From positions 20,188 through 84,187 of the forward strand of contig JANQKQ010000043.1 of assembly GCA_028281105.1 (NCBI GenBank): a DNA stretch of 64,000 nucleotides, written 5' to 3'. This DNA comes from Rhizobiaceae bacterium (GTDB lineage Bacteria > Pseudomonadota > Alphaproteobacteria > Rhizobiales > Rhizobiaceae). The notes beneath the pieces were generated by a model. It did not search any database. It had not been told where the DNA came from and worked only from the letters and a program-made list of their open reading frames with translations. The position numbers were made by a program, and so were the translations under genes. Positions 7,634-15,430 of the stretch are shown piece by piece. Each line of letters starts with the position of its first letter. The stretch's first letter is position 1.

Positions 7634-8173
7634 TTGATCGTTTCGTTGCGTCGCCAGTCCGCCCCCGACAACAATCGCTTCATCGATGCTTGCGAGCGGC
7701 TTTCGGCGTGGGCGGCGATCAACTACGACCCTGTCCTGGGACGCACCCGACAAGACGGGCCTTCAACCCCTGGCGACCGCCGGCAGCGCGACTGCTTTCA
7801 CGTGGTATCGACCCGCGACCGGCTGGCGATCGGCTATGCCCGGCTGCACCTCGATGACGATGGGTCCGTGTCCGACCCGCCGGCCGGGTTGGAGATCGCC
7901 GAAATGTATGTGTTCGACGATCACCTGCCGGACGGCCTGCGCGATGTTTTGGGCGGCGACTTCATCTGCAACGAACTGCTCGGCCGCATCTTCACCATCG
8001 CCGGCAATGTGGGTTGCGGCGGCGTATGGGCGCGGGCGGACCGTCAGGCGGTCGAAGAGCTGTCGGCCGCCGGCTACGAACTGGAAGCGCGGCGGGAGCC
8101 GGGCGGGCAGCGGGTGGAGATCGCGCTCAGCGACGCCAATCTCGCGACCGCGAGAAATCTGAAGCTCGCCTGA
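7634..8173 (+). CDS. Hypothetical protein, possible GNAT / acyl-homoserine-lactone-synthase fold
   Basis: A 179-residue protein that would start at TTG 7634; no ATG is available near the N-terminus. The order of features recalls the LuxI/GNAT fold: a helix with RFIDACERLSAW, a strand CFHVVSTRDRLAIGYARLHL (LuxI proteins have G-x-x-R-L here), then LEIAEMYVFDDHLP (LuxI proteins have E-x-S-R-F here), a helix, and a last strand-helix GVWARADRQAVEELSAAGYE. Several invariant LuxI residues cannot be placed with certainty, so this is only a distant resemblance. It follows the LuxR-type gene by 88 bp on the same strand. The function is unknown. Confidence 0.55.
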   Translation: MIVSLRRQSAPDNNRFIDACERLSAWAAINYDPVLGRTRQDGPSTPGDRRQRDCFHVVSTRDRLAIGYARLHLDDDGSVSDPPAGLEIAEMYVFDDHLPDGLRDVLGGDFICNELLGRIFTIAGNVGCGGVWARADRQAVEELSAAGYELEARREPGGQRVEIALSDANLATARNLKLA

Positions 8174-8201
8174 GCGAACCCGCTTCAACCAATGAACGCG
8201 C

Positions 8202-9257
8202 TCAGCTGACGACGCGGTTGCGGCCGCTGTTCTTGGCTTCATAAAGCTTTTCGTCGGCCAGCTTGAGCACCTCGGCGCAGCTCATCTCCGGCGCCAGCGA
8301 GGCCACCCCGAACGAGGCGGTGATCTTGCCGATCGGCCGGCCGGAGTTGCCCGCCATCAGTTTCTTGGCTTCCAGTTGCCTTCGCACCTCCTCCGCCAGC
8401 GCGCAGGCACCGGCCGTGTCGGTCTGCGGCAGGATCAGCACGAACTCCTCGCCGCCGTAACGGCAGGCCACGTCGCGTCCCTTGATGCAGGCATCCAGGA
8501 GCTTGGCGAAGATCTTCAGAATCTCGTCGCCGACCAGGTGGCCGAACGTATCGTTGATGCCCTTGAAGTGATCGAGGTCGCAGATGACGAAGCTGAGATG
8601 ATCGCCGGTGATCTTGGCGCGGCGCGCCTCTTCCTCCATGCGCTCCTCGAGGTATGCGCGGTTGCCGAGCTTGGTCAGGAAGTCGGTCATCTCGCGCTGA
8701 CAGGCATTGTTGAGGTCCTCGACCAGATCGACGATCTTGCGGTTGGAGTCCTCCAGATCCATGCGCAGCTTCATCGTCTCCTCGCGCATGTAATTGTTCT
8801 GCTCGACGATGTCGGCGATGATCTTCTCCAGCATCTGCGGACCCTGGTTCGCGCCCGGGTCCCTGGCGATTTCATCGCGAATGTGGGTGAACTGCTCGGT
8901 CTGCGCGTCGCTGCGCTCGATGCCGGAATTGACCAGACGGATAAGCTTCTCGGTGGTGGCCGAGATCAGCTCGCCGTTTTCCTTCACCACCTTTTCGTTG
9001 TCGGCCGTACTGTCGGAATGCGCATCCCCCAGCGCATCGAGCGCGGTGGCGATGTCGCCGCCGGTACGCAAGGCGGTATCGATGGTGCGGCACAGGTCGC
9101 GATCGGTTTTGCGACAATATTCGAACAGCGTGCCATATCGCCCCGGGGTGAGCAGTACGTCGTGTTCCTGGGAAAACTGAAAAATCTCGTTGGCAATGCT
9201 GGTGACGTTTTCAATCTTCCCGGTATCGACCGCTAGGTTGGAAACCGATGTGTTCAC
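8202..9257 (-). CDS. Diguanylate cyclase (GGDEF domain)
   Basis: A 351-residue protein that makes cyclic di-GMP from two GTP. The C-terminal 160 residues form a GGDEF domain: DFLTKLGNRAYLEERM, FVICDLDHFKGINDTFGH, and the active-site loop RYGGEEFVLILP. The feedback I-site (RxxD, five residues before the loop) reads KGRD, so its Arg is lost and product inhibition may be weak. The N-terminal 190 residues are mainly helical with a coiled coil before the catalytic domain and no membrane segment, so it is probably cytoplasmic. The start is GTG 9257 with GGAGAAC before it. It converges with the 179-residue gene at 8173. Cyclic di-GMP usually sets the motile-sessile choice, which suits its position beside the flagellar locus. 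Confidence 0.92.
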   Translation of the reverse strand: MNTSVSNLAVDTGKIENVTSIANEIFQFSQEHDVLLTPGRYGTLFEYCRKTDRDLCRTIDTALRTGGDIATALDALGDAHSDSTADNEKVVKENGELISATTEKLIRLVNSGIERSDAQTEQFTHIRDEIARDPGANQGPQMLEKIIADIVEQNNYMREETMKLRMDLEDSNRKIVDLVEDLNNACQREMTDFLTKLGNRAYLEERMEEEARRAKITGDHLSFVICDLDHFKGINDTFGHLVGDEILKIFAKLLDACIKGRDVACRYGGEEFVLILPQTDTAGACALAEEVRRQLEAKKLMAGNSGRPIGKITASFGVASLAPEMSCAEVLKLADEKLYEAKNSGRNRVVS

Positions 9258-9468
9258 GGCTGTTCTCCATCTGCCGATTGCATCCTTTACTCACTCTGCC
9301 CCAATCGCGAACAACCATAGCGATTGGTCTTGCGTAGACCTTGCCGCCGGGCGCGCATCTGGCCCAACCAGATCGCGCCTTTGACTGTTGTCGTGTCGGT
9401 TTTGGGACTATCGGGCGAAAAATTGCGCCCGTTGTGCCGTTTTGGCGCAGTTTTGCCCCGTTTTGCCC

Positions 9469-9484
9469 TGGCACGACCCTTGCA
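9469..9484 (+). promoter_or_regulatory. Sigma-54 (RpoN) promoter, -24/-12
   Basis: TGGCACGACCCTTGCA matches the consensus TGGCAC-N5-TTGC(A/T) exactly. The expected start point is near 9495, giving a short leader that includes the ribosome site AGGAG at about 9500 and the ATG at 9513. Just upstream (9434-9468) a motif close to GTTTTGCC/GTTTTGGC is repeated three times and could bind an activator or IHF. Confidence 0.8.
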
Positions 9485-9512
9485 TCTGGTTCGTCATTCA
9501 GGAGCACCCCCG

Positions 9513-9701
9513 ATGATCAGATGGCGGAACAAGGAAATCCACTCACTTAGCGAAAACGAGTTGCGGCAGGCTTTGTCGGAGATCGTCACCCTGCAGGTGA
9601 CCGGCGCGGACGGACAGAGCGAGATGGCGATCAGCTTCGGACTCGGGCTGGCGCTGGGCGTTGCGTCGGCTGCGCTGGTTTGTTTTGCGATGCTGGCCTA
9701 G
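9513..9701 (+). CDS. 62-residue membrane microprotein under sigma-54 control
   Basis: Start ATG 9513 follows AGGAGCACCCCCG, a good ribosome site. The protein has a charged N-terminus (MIRWRNKEIHSLSENELRQA), a short amphipathic helix LSEIVTLQVTG, and a C-terminal hydrophobic helix (FGLGLALGVASAALVCFAML) that would span the membrane with almost no tail. No family is recognised. The gene has its own sigma-54 promoter 30 bp upstream, is isolated between divergent and convergent neighbours, and its stop codon is the first base of a palindromic repeat. Regulation by sigma-54 implies an AAA+ activator and a specific signal such as nitrogen status. A longer in-frame extension to 9324 crosses the promoter and is rejected. 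Confidence 0.7.
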   Translation: MIRWRNKEIHSLSENELRQALSEIVTLQVTGADGQSEMAISFGLGLALGVASAALVCFAMLA

Positions 9702-9800
9702 AGCCTGTTCGGTTTTGATTGAATGAAAACCGGGCTCTAGGTCTTTGTTTTGCGCACATCCGAACGGATAACCGGCGTCCACTTATCCTGGATGTGCTCT
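9701..9800. repeat. Two-hairpin dispersed repeat, copy 1
   Basis: The first hairpin (9701-9737) has arms GAGCC and GGTTTT pairing with GAAAACC and GGCTC around a GATTGAAT loop. The second (about 9753-9800) has arms GCACATCC and GGATGTGC with an inner GGATAA/TTATCC pair. An inverted copy lies at 20205-20310. Layout and size resemble intergenic mosaic elements of Hyphomicrobiales. Confidence 0.75.
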
Positions 9801-9808
9801 AACCCTGA

Positions 9809-10273
9809 TCAACTGCGGCGCAGGTGATAGTCGCGAATCTCGCTCTTGGACATGAACTCCATGCTCTGGATCAGGATGTTGCTGACCAGTTCGGTGCCGT
9901 AGTCCTCCGAAACCCGTTCCTTTATCGATGCCACGATCTCATCGAGATCGACCGTCTCCAGGCGGAATATGTCGATGCTCTTGTTGGTGTACAGCGAGCT
10001 GAACACGTATGAGCGCAACAACTGTTCGATCGGAACGGAAGTGCGCGCCTGCAGCTGCGGATCGATGGTGAAGCCGACCTCGACGATGGCGTAGCCGCGG
10101 ATTTCGTTGTGGCGGATCATCGGCACGGCGATCGGCGACAGCGCCACATAGTCCTGACTGTCCAGGATGGTGGCGGTTCCATCTTCGCCCGCATCTCCCG
10201 GCATCGACTTGAAATACAACGTGCCGGCGAACACGGCGCAGATCCATACGCCGAGAGCCAGGTTCTTGATCAA
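9809..10273 (-). CDS. FliL-like membrane protein of the flagellar operon
   Basis: A 154-residue protein with one N-terminal membrane helix (LALGVWICAVFAGTLYF) and a periplasmic domain. The domain has the strand-helix pattern of the SPFH-like FliL fold: GYAIVEVGFTIDP, IEQLLRSYVFSSLY, and near the end VSNILIQSMEFMSKSEIRD. A separate canonical fliL lies at 40727. This one is the last gene of the leftward unit with flgJ; its ATG overlaps the stop of the previous gene by 4 nt. FliL proteins ring the stator and support torque. I infer a related stator-associated role; the exact function is unknown. Confidence 0.55.
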   Translation of the reverse strand: MIKNLALGVWICAVFAGTLYFKSMPGDAGEDGTATILDSQDYVALSPIAVPMIRHNEIRGYAIVEVGFTIDPQLQARTSVPIEQLLRSYVFSSLYTNKSIDIFRLETVDLDEIVASIKERVSEDYGTELVSNILIQSMEFMSKSEIRDYHLRRS

Positions 10274-10725
10274 TGGTTCAGGACCCGTTGGGGGCCGCCG
10301 ATCGGCATGTCATAGGTGCCGTCGGACTCGGCCTCGGTGATCGCGCAGGACAGGATTTCCACGATCTCGCGGATCGCATCGATGCGCCGGGCGATGGCGC
10401 GCGCGTTCTCCATCAGGTTCTCGCGGGTCGCCTCGATCTCCTCACGCACCTCGGGCAGGAAGTCCAGCTCGCGCCGGTCCAGCGTGAACCGGTTCAACTC
10501 CATCAGCAGCTGCAGTTTCTGCTGGGTGAGCGTGGAAATCTCGCTGCGCGGAGCCTGCAGCCCGCATTCGCGCTCGCGACCCAGGATCGAATTGAGCTTG
10601 CCCAACAGCCGTTCGAGCTCGGCAAGGCCGCGATTGTCGGTGGGCCGGCCGCCGGCGATCATGCTCGGCTGTTCGCCTTCCACCGGAATGGCCACCTGAA
10701 TGGGTTGTAACGGAGTTTCGCTCAC
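10270..10725 (-). CDS. Putative flagellar chaperone (FlgN-like), coiled coil
   Basis: A 151-residue protein, mostly helical: LAELERLLGKLNSILGRERE, then SEISTLTQQKLQLLMELNRF, then two more long helices. This four-helix pattern and the position right after flgJ suggest an FlgN-type export chaperone for the hook-associated proteins FlgK and FlgL, which are encoded nearby. The similarity is structural and weak in sequence. I prefer GTG 10725, four bases after the flgJ stop; an ATG at 10749 would overlap flgJ and lacks a ribosome site. It is coupled by ATGA to the FliL-like gene. Confidence 0.5.
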   Translation of the reverse strand: MSETPLQPIQVAIPVEGEQPSMIAGGRPTDNRGLAELERLLGKLNSILGRERECGLQAPRSEISTLTQQKLQLLMELNRFTLDRRELDFLPEVREEIEATRENLMENARAIARRIDAIREIVEILSCAITEAESDGTYDMPIGGPQRVLNH

Positions 10726-10729
10726 GGTC

Positions 10730-11173
10730 TTACTCTGCCGGTTGATCGCCATTGCGCGGGCGGGCGTCCGCCGCCGCATCGAACACGCCGCTCAGCGGCG
10801 AGGCCGGCGATCCGGCCAGCTGGTTGCCCAACTCTCCCAGCAACACCGATCGATAGAAGTCGCCGCCCACGCCTTCGCCGAACAGGCTTGCGCCGTCCTT
10901 GGGGAATGCGCGTTCCAGCAGATGGGTGAGAATGACCGCTTCGAACTGCCGGATCGGGTCGTCGGACCCGTCCGCGCGGGCAACGTCGCGCGGTGTCGAC
11001 TGGCCCTCGCCCACGGTCACCTTGTCCATAACGGCGCCGAACCGGGCCGACGGGTCGGCCGCGTGCGGCGCGGCGGCGGGAGCGGCGCCATCGGGCCGCA
11101 GAGCGCCCGGCTGCACCCGATCGGCGGGCGCCGCCCCCTGGCCGATGCCGGGCGTGGCAAGTATTGGCGCCAT
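10730..11173 (-). CDS. flgJ: Rod-binding protein FlgJ (no muramidase domain)
   Basis: A 147-residue protein. The first 70 residues are Ala/Pro-rich and unstructured. The rod-binding domain follows: IRQFEAVILTHLLERAFP, then LFGEGVGGDFYRSVLLGELG. It matches the N-terminal rod-scaffold domain of FlgJ; the C-terminal peptidoglycan hydrolase domain of enterobacterial FlgJ is absent, as is usual in alphaproteobacteria. The protein caps the growing rod in the periplasm and helps rod subunits assemble. It lies 105 bp after fliR and starts the last part of the leftward operon. Confidence 0.82.
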   Translation of the reverse strand: MAPILATPGIGQGAAPADRVQPGALRPDGAAPAAAPHAADPSARFGAVMDKVTVGEGQSTPRDVARADGSDDPIRQFEAVILTHLLERAFPKDGASLFGEGVGGDFYRSVLLGELGNQLAGSPASPLSGVFDAAADARPRNGDQPAE

Positions 11174-11278
11174 GATTTACTCCCCCGAGATTGATTCCGT
11201 GGCGTTCGTAAATGTTAATAATACGCTAACGACGGCCGCTTGCCCGTACCTTGCGGCGCGCGCGGCCTTGGGCGGTAA

Positions 11279-12022
11279 TCAGATGGCGCGCCCCAGCGTC
11301 TGCACGAACATGATCAGCATCCCGTCTGAAACCCACATCAGCAGCAGCACGCCGCCGAAGATCAGGACCGGCGCGGTGACGAAGTAGACGGGAATCTGCG
11401 GGCTCAGCTTGTTGACCAGGCCCGCCATCATGTTCATCGCCACGGCGTAGAGAAAGAACGGCGCGCCCAGCTGGGTCACCGTGTAGAAGCCGAGCGCGGC
11501 GTTGTCGATCAGGTTGGTCATGAGCGCGCTCATGTCGACCGGCTGGCCCACCGGGATCAGTTCATAGGTGTCGGCGACGCCCAAGATCAGCACCGTGTGC
11601 ATGCCGGTGACGAAGATGATCATGATGGCGGCAAGCTGCAGCAGCGTGGAGATCGACGTGGTCGGCTGCACATCGTCCATCCCGGCCGACGGGATGATCG
11701 ACAGGCCGATCATCTGGGTGATCACCTCGCCCAGAAACAGCAGCGCCGACATGAACAGGCGGACCAGCAGGCCGAAACCCAGCCCCACCAGCAGCTCGAA
11801 GCCGATGAACTTGAGTTGGAAGCTTGCGGTGTCGGCGCTGAGCGTGCTGCCATAGGCGTTGTTGACCAGCGGAAACAACGCGAAAGAGATGCCGATGGCG
11901 ATGAACAGGCGGAACTGCATCGGCACCTGCGCGCTGGCGAATCCCGGCAGCACCATGATGAACGCGCCGATGCGGCAGAACACCAAAAACAGCAGCAGGA
12001 TGGTGTCGGTGGAAATGACCAT
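11279..12022 (-). CDS. fliR: Flagellar type III export gate protein FliR
   Basis: A 247-residue integral membrane protein with about six helices. Recognisable stretches are LVFCRIGAFIMVLPGFASAQ at the N-terminus, LGFGLLVRLFMSALLFLGEV, and QMIGLSIIPSAGMDD. FliR forms the core of the export gate with FliP and FliQ. Its ATG 12022 overlaps the flhA stop by one base. fliP is far away at 41251 and fliQ at 14738, so the gate genes are split between both arms of the locus. Confidence 0.93.
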   Translation of the reverse strand: MVISTDTILLLFLVFCRIGAFIMVLPGFASAQVPMQFRLFIAIGISFALFPLVNNAYGSTLSADTASFQLKFIGFELLVGLGFGLLVRLFMSALLFLGEVITQMIGLSIIPSAGMDDVQPTTSISTLLQLAAIMIIFVTGMHTVLILGVADTYELIPVGQPVDMSALMTNLIDNAALGFYTVTQLGAPFFLYAVAMNMMAGLVNKLSPQIPVYFVTAPVLIFGGVLLLMWVSDGMLIMFVQTLGRAI

Positions 12023-14112
12023 CAGCCGATGGAGCCGATGGTGTCGACCTCCACGTTCTTGACGATTTCCAGGTGCGAAAGCACCGGCAGCGTGGGGTAC
12101 AGGCGCTCGAAGACCATGCGCACGAAGCGGCGCGCGTCGGGCGCGGTGACGATCACGAACTGATCGCGCTCGGCCATCAGTTCCTTGGTCTTGTCGGCCG
12201 CCGCCTTGGAGAATTCTTCAAGCACCGCCGCCGACATGTCGAACTCGGCCACCTCGCCGCGCGCGTTGCGCTTGATGGCGTTGTGGAACTCGCCCTCCCA
12301 GCGGTCGCCGAGCCGCAGCACCCTGAGCACCCGGTTTTGCGCGAAATCGCCGCAGATCTGGTGGTTGATGCGGGTGCGAACGTGCTCGACGATCTGCTCG
12401 GGCCTGTTCACATGCGGGGCGATCTCGGCGATCGCCTCCAGGATCAGCGAAAGGTTGCGGATCGAGACCCGCTCAGCCAGCAACAGTTTCAGCACCGCCT
12501 GCAGGCCCGACATGGAAAGGTGCGCCGGGCAGATATCGTCTACGAGTTTCTGATAGTCGGCATCCAGTCCGTCGATCAGGAAGCGCACGTCCTTGTACGA
12601 CAGCAGCAGCGACAGATGCGCTTTGATCACCTCGCTTAAGTGGGTCAGGATCGCAGAGATTGGATCGATCACCTGATAGCCCTGGTTTTTCAGTTCCGGG
12701 GCGAACTCCTGGGAGATGCGGTAGGCGGGAATGCCGAAGGCCGGCTCGATCGCCTCCTCATAGGGCACCGGCGGCGGCGGGCGGTCGTCCTTGATGACCA
12801 GCACGTCGCGGCCCGACAGGTCGCTGGCGGCGACCTCGGTGCCGTGGATCTTGATCTTGTAGCTTTGCGAGGGCACCGACAGGTCTTCCGACAGCTTGAT
12901 CTCCGGCACGACGAAGCCGAACAGGGTGGCGAACTTGCGCCGCATCCGGCTGACCCGGTGCGCCAGCTCGCTCTGGGAGGCGAGCAGGATGGTGCCGAGC
13001 TGCTTGGACAGCAGCAGTTCGATGTCGGGCACCTTGAGGGACTGCTTGACCGAATTGGCCTGCTCTTCTTCCTCGAGTTCCCTGGCGCGGCGTTCCTCGT
13101 CCTCCTGGGCCTGCTGTTGCTCCGCCAGACGGCGCGGGATCAGGTAGCTGGTCGCGCCCATGGCGATACCCAAGGCAATGAACGGGAGAAGCGGCAGGCC
13201 GGGCGTGATTGCGAGGATGAACATCAGGCCGGCGGCGACCGACAGCGCGCGCGGATAGTTGCCGAGCTGGCTTAGGACCGCCTGGTCGGCGGAGCCGCGG
13301 GTGCCGCCCTTCGACACCAGCAGGCCGGCGGCGAGCGATACGATCAGCGCGGGGACCTGCGAGACCAGGCCGTCGCCGACCGACAGTTTGGTAAACACGT
13401 CGGTGGCGGTCTGGAAATCCATGTCATAGCGCAGCACGCCGATAACGATGCCGCCGATGATGTTGACGGCGGTGATAATCAACCCGGCGATGGCGTCGCC
13501 GCGCACGAATTTCGACGCGCCGTCCATCGAGCCGAAGAACGAACTCTCCTCCTCCAGCTCGCGGCGGCGGCGCTGGGACTCCTTTTCGTCGATCAGACCG
13601 GCGGACAGGTCGGCGTCGACCGCCATCTGCTTGCCGGGAATGGAATCGAGCGTGAACCGGGCGCCGACCTCGGCGATGCGGGTCGCGCCCTTGGTAATGA
13701 CGACGAAGTTCACCGTCACCAGGATTAAGAACACGATGACGCCGATGATGAAATCGCCGCTCATGACGAAGCGGGAGAAACCGGCGATCACGTGGCCGGC
13801 GGCCGCCTCGCCCGACGCGCCGTTGGTCAGAATCAGCCGCGTTGTCGCGATATTGAGCGACAGACGCAACATGGTGGCGATCAGCAGCACCGTTGGGAAC
13901 GCCGAGAAATCGAGCGGTTTTTCGATCCACAACGCCACCATCAGGATCAGCACCGAAAAGGCGATAGAGAAGGCGAGCGCGAAATCGATCAGCGCCGGCG
14001 GGATCGGCAGGAAGAGGATTGTGAGGATGAACACGATGCCCATCGCGAACGCGATGTCGCGGCCGGCGCCCGCTCGGGAGGTGGTATCGGATTGGGCGGC
14101 GATGTCTGCCAA
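12022..14112 (-). CDS. flhA: Flagellar export gate protein FlhA
   Basis: A 696-residue protein, the normal length. The N-terminal half has about eight helices, with the conserved FHIPEP-family region around [19 protein letters not shown]-like [20 protein letters not shown] and [18 protein letters not shown]. The C-terminal cytosolic domain (from about residue 350) is the docking platform for chaperone-substrate complexes. It drives export with the proton-motive force. The start is TTG 14112, preceded at good distance by GGGAG; the next Met is inside the first helix. It is divergent from the SH3 gene across about 170 bp. Confidence 0.95.
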   Translation of the reverse strand: MADIAAQSDTTSRAGAGRDIAFAMGIVFILTILFLPIPPALIDFALAFSIAFSVLILMVALWIEKPLDFSAFPTVLLIATMLRLSLNIATTRLILTNGASGEAAAGHVIAGFSRFVMSGDFIIGVIVFLILVTVNFVVITKGATRIAEVGARFTLDSIPGKQMAVDADLSAGLIDEKESQRRRRELEEESSFFGSMDGASKFVRGDAIAGLIITAVNIIGGIVIGVLRYDMDFQTATDVFTKLSVGDGLVSQVPALIVSLAAGLLVSKGGTRGSADQAVLSQLGNYPRALSVAAGLMFILAITPGLPLLPFIALGIAMGATSYLIPRRLAEQQQAQEDEERRARELEEEEQANSVKQSLKVPDIELLLSKQLGTILLASQSELAHRVSRMRRKFATLFGFVVPEIKLSEDLSVPSQSYKIKIHGTEVAASDLSGRDVLVIKDDRPPPPVPYEEAIEPAFGIPAYRISQEFAPELKNQGYQVIDPISAILTHLSEVIKAHLSLLLSYKDVRFLIDGLDADYQKLVDDICPAHLSMSGLQAVLKLLLAERVSIRNLSLILEAIAEIAPHVNRPEQIVEHVRTRINHQICGDFAQNRVLRVLRLGDRWEGEFHNAIKRNARGEVAEFDMSAAVLEEFSKAAADKTKELMAERDQFVIVTAPDARRFVRMVFERLYPTLPVLSHLEIVKNVEVDTIGSIG

Positions 14113-14282
14113 GGCACGCTCCCGCGCGAACGTTCACAGCCGGATTGCCGGCCAGTAGATCAGGCGACCTTAGGCAGCGAAACTTGCGCGAGGTTTGGCT
14201 GGCGGCAAATGCATGCATGCGCTTGCGACGAGCACGGCTATCCATATGATCGGGCACGATTTGCACGAACGCGGAACCCGTC

Positions 14283-14636
14283 ATGCCCCGCCGATACCGC
14301 GTCGTGGCCGACTGGACCGCGACCTATTCCGATCCGATCACGTTGGAGGCCGGCGATCCGGTTTCGCTCAGCGGGCGGAGTGAGAACTGGGACGGCCACA
14401 CCTGGCTGTGGGCCAGCAACGAGGCAGGCAAGGAAGGCTGGATACCGGATTCGCTCATCGGCATCATCGACGGCGCCGCTTACGCCACGAAGGCCTATTC
14501 GGCGATCGAACTGTCATGCCGGGCGGGAGATATCGTGACCGGGCATGAACAGACCCACGGCTGGGTTCTCTGCCGCGTGGAAGATGGGACAACCGGCTGG
14601 GTGCCGGAAAAGAACCTGGAGCGAGTGGCCGGCTAG
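14283..14636 (+). CDS. Small protein with two SH3-like domains
   Basis: A 117-residue protein made of two variant SH3 domains in tandem. Repeat 1 contains ALEA-like LEAGDPVSLSG and GWIPDSLI; repeat 2 contains LSCRAGDIVTGHE and GWVPEKNLE. The D/E-x-x-W-x-W and GWVP features are typical of the bacterial SH3_2 group. It has no signal peptide and is probably cytoplasmic. It is a lone rightward gene inside the leftward flagellar arm, between flhA and fliQ and next to palindromic repeats, and its role there is unknown. The domain call is firm; the function is not. Confidence 0.75.
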   Translation: MPRRYRVVADWTATYSDPITLEAGDPVSLSGRSENWDGHTWLWASNEAGKEGWIPDSLIGIIDGAAYATKAYSAIELSCRAGDIVTGHEQTHGWVLCRVEDGTTGWVPEKNLERVAG

Positions 14637-14650
14637 GCCTGCCCCCCACT

Positions 14651-14729
14651 CCGTCATCCCGGCGAAGGCCGGGATGACGGGGTATAAGGTGGCGCCCCGA
14701 CCAATCTCACCCGCAAGGGGGGAGATTGG
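14651..14729. repeat. Two adjacent intergenic palindromes
   Basis: CCGTCATCCCGG-CGAAGG-CCGGGATGACGG (14651-14680) is a perfect palindrome of a type widely dispersed in alphaproteobacteria. CCAATCTC pairing with GAGATTGG (14701-14729) is a second. They lie between the SH3 gene and the convergent fliQ and may serve as terminators for both. Confidence 0.8.
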
Positions 14730-14737
14730 AGGGCCGC

Positions 14738-15004
14738 CTAATACCCCGTCGCGATGCGCGCGAAGGCGAAGGTGGCCAGCGTGGCGATCTGGGAGCCGAT
14801 GAAGGGGGCGGCGATCGAGGAGACGATCAGGACCATCACGATCTTGGGAATGAAGGTCAGGGTGACCTCCTGGATCTGCGTCAGCGCCTGAATGAACGCG
14901 ATCACCGTGCCGACCAGCATGGCCGCGACGATGATCGGCGCGGAGGCGACCAGCAGGGTCCAGAAGGAGACCTGGATCAGCTCAAGGGCATCGGCTTCGT
15001 TCAT
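14738..15004 (-). CDS. fliQ: Flagellar export gate protein FliQ
   Basis: An 88-residue protein with two membrane helices, the family length. Typical parts are SFWTLLVASAPIIVAAMLVG and FIQALTQIQEVTLTFIPKI. Four FliQ copies wrap the FliP-FliR gate core. Its ATG 15004 overlaps the flgD stop by 4 nt (ATGA), so it is translated with flgD. Confidence 0.95.
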   Translation of the reverse strand: MNEADALELIQVSFWTLLVASAPIIVAAMLVGTVIAFIQALTQIQEVTLTFIPKIVMVLIVSSIAAPFIGSQIATLATFAFARIATGY

Positions 15005-15411
15005 ACGGGCTGCGAAATCGTGATGCCGGAGGCCACCGGCACCTGGGTGCCGTCTGCAAGGTTGGCGATCAGACCGGTGTCAGTGATCGTCACCGAATCG
15101 ATCCTGCCCTTGGTTTCGCCGTCAGCCGAAGTCAGCTGCATCCCCACCAGACCGTCGGCCTGGTTGAGCGACATCGCCGCCAACATGGCGTCGAGCTTGT
15201 TGTTGGTCTGAATCTGCTGCTCGACGGTGGAGAAGGAAGCGAGCTGACTGACATATTCGGTCGCGTCCGTCGGCTTGGTCGGGTCCTGGTTCTTCAGTTC
15301 GGCGACCAGCAGTTGCAGAAACGAATCGTAGTCGACCGACGGACCGGTCGGCGCAACCGAGGCGGGCGAGGTGTTCGACGAGGTGGCCGATCCGATGGCG
15401 TCTACGCTCAT
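15001..15411 (-). CDS. flgD: Flagellar hook cap protein FlgD (short form)
   Basis: A 136-residue protein. The conserved hook-capping domain is clear: DYDSFLQLLVAELKNQDPT, then EYVSQLASFSTVEQQIQTN and LVGMQLTS. Only a short C-terminal tail (DGTQVPVASGITISQPV) follows, so the Tudor and fibronectin-like parts of enterobacterial FlgD (about 230 residues) are missing; short forms are usual in this order. FlgD caps the growing hook and directs FlgE assembly. Start ATG 15411 (MSVDAIGS); the frame continues upstream over flbT and that part is rejected. Confidence 0.9.
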   Translation of the reverse strand: MSVDAIGSATSSNTSPASVAPTGPSVDYDSFLQLLVAELKNQDPTKPTDATEYVSQLASFSTVEQQIQTNNKLDAMLAAMSLNQADGLVGMQLTSADGETKGRIDSVTITDTGLIANLADGTQVPVASGITISQPV

Positions 15412-15430
15412 ATCATGGCTTCCTTCATGC

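Noticed and set aside
9324..9512. N-terminal extension of the 62-residue microprotein
   Set aside because: It would read through a consensus sigma-54 promoter; a good ribosome site precedes ATG 9513.
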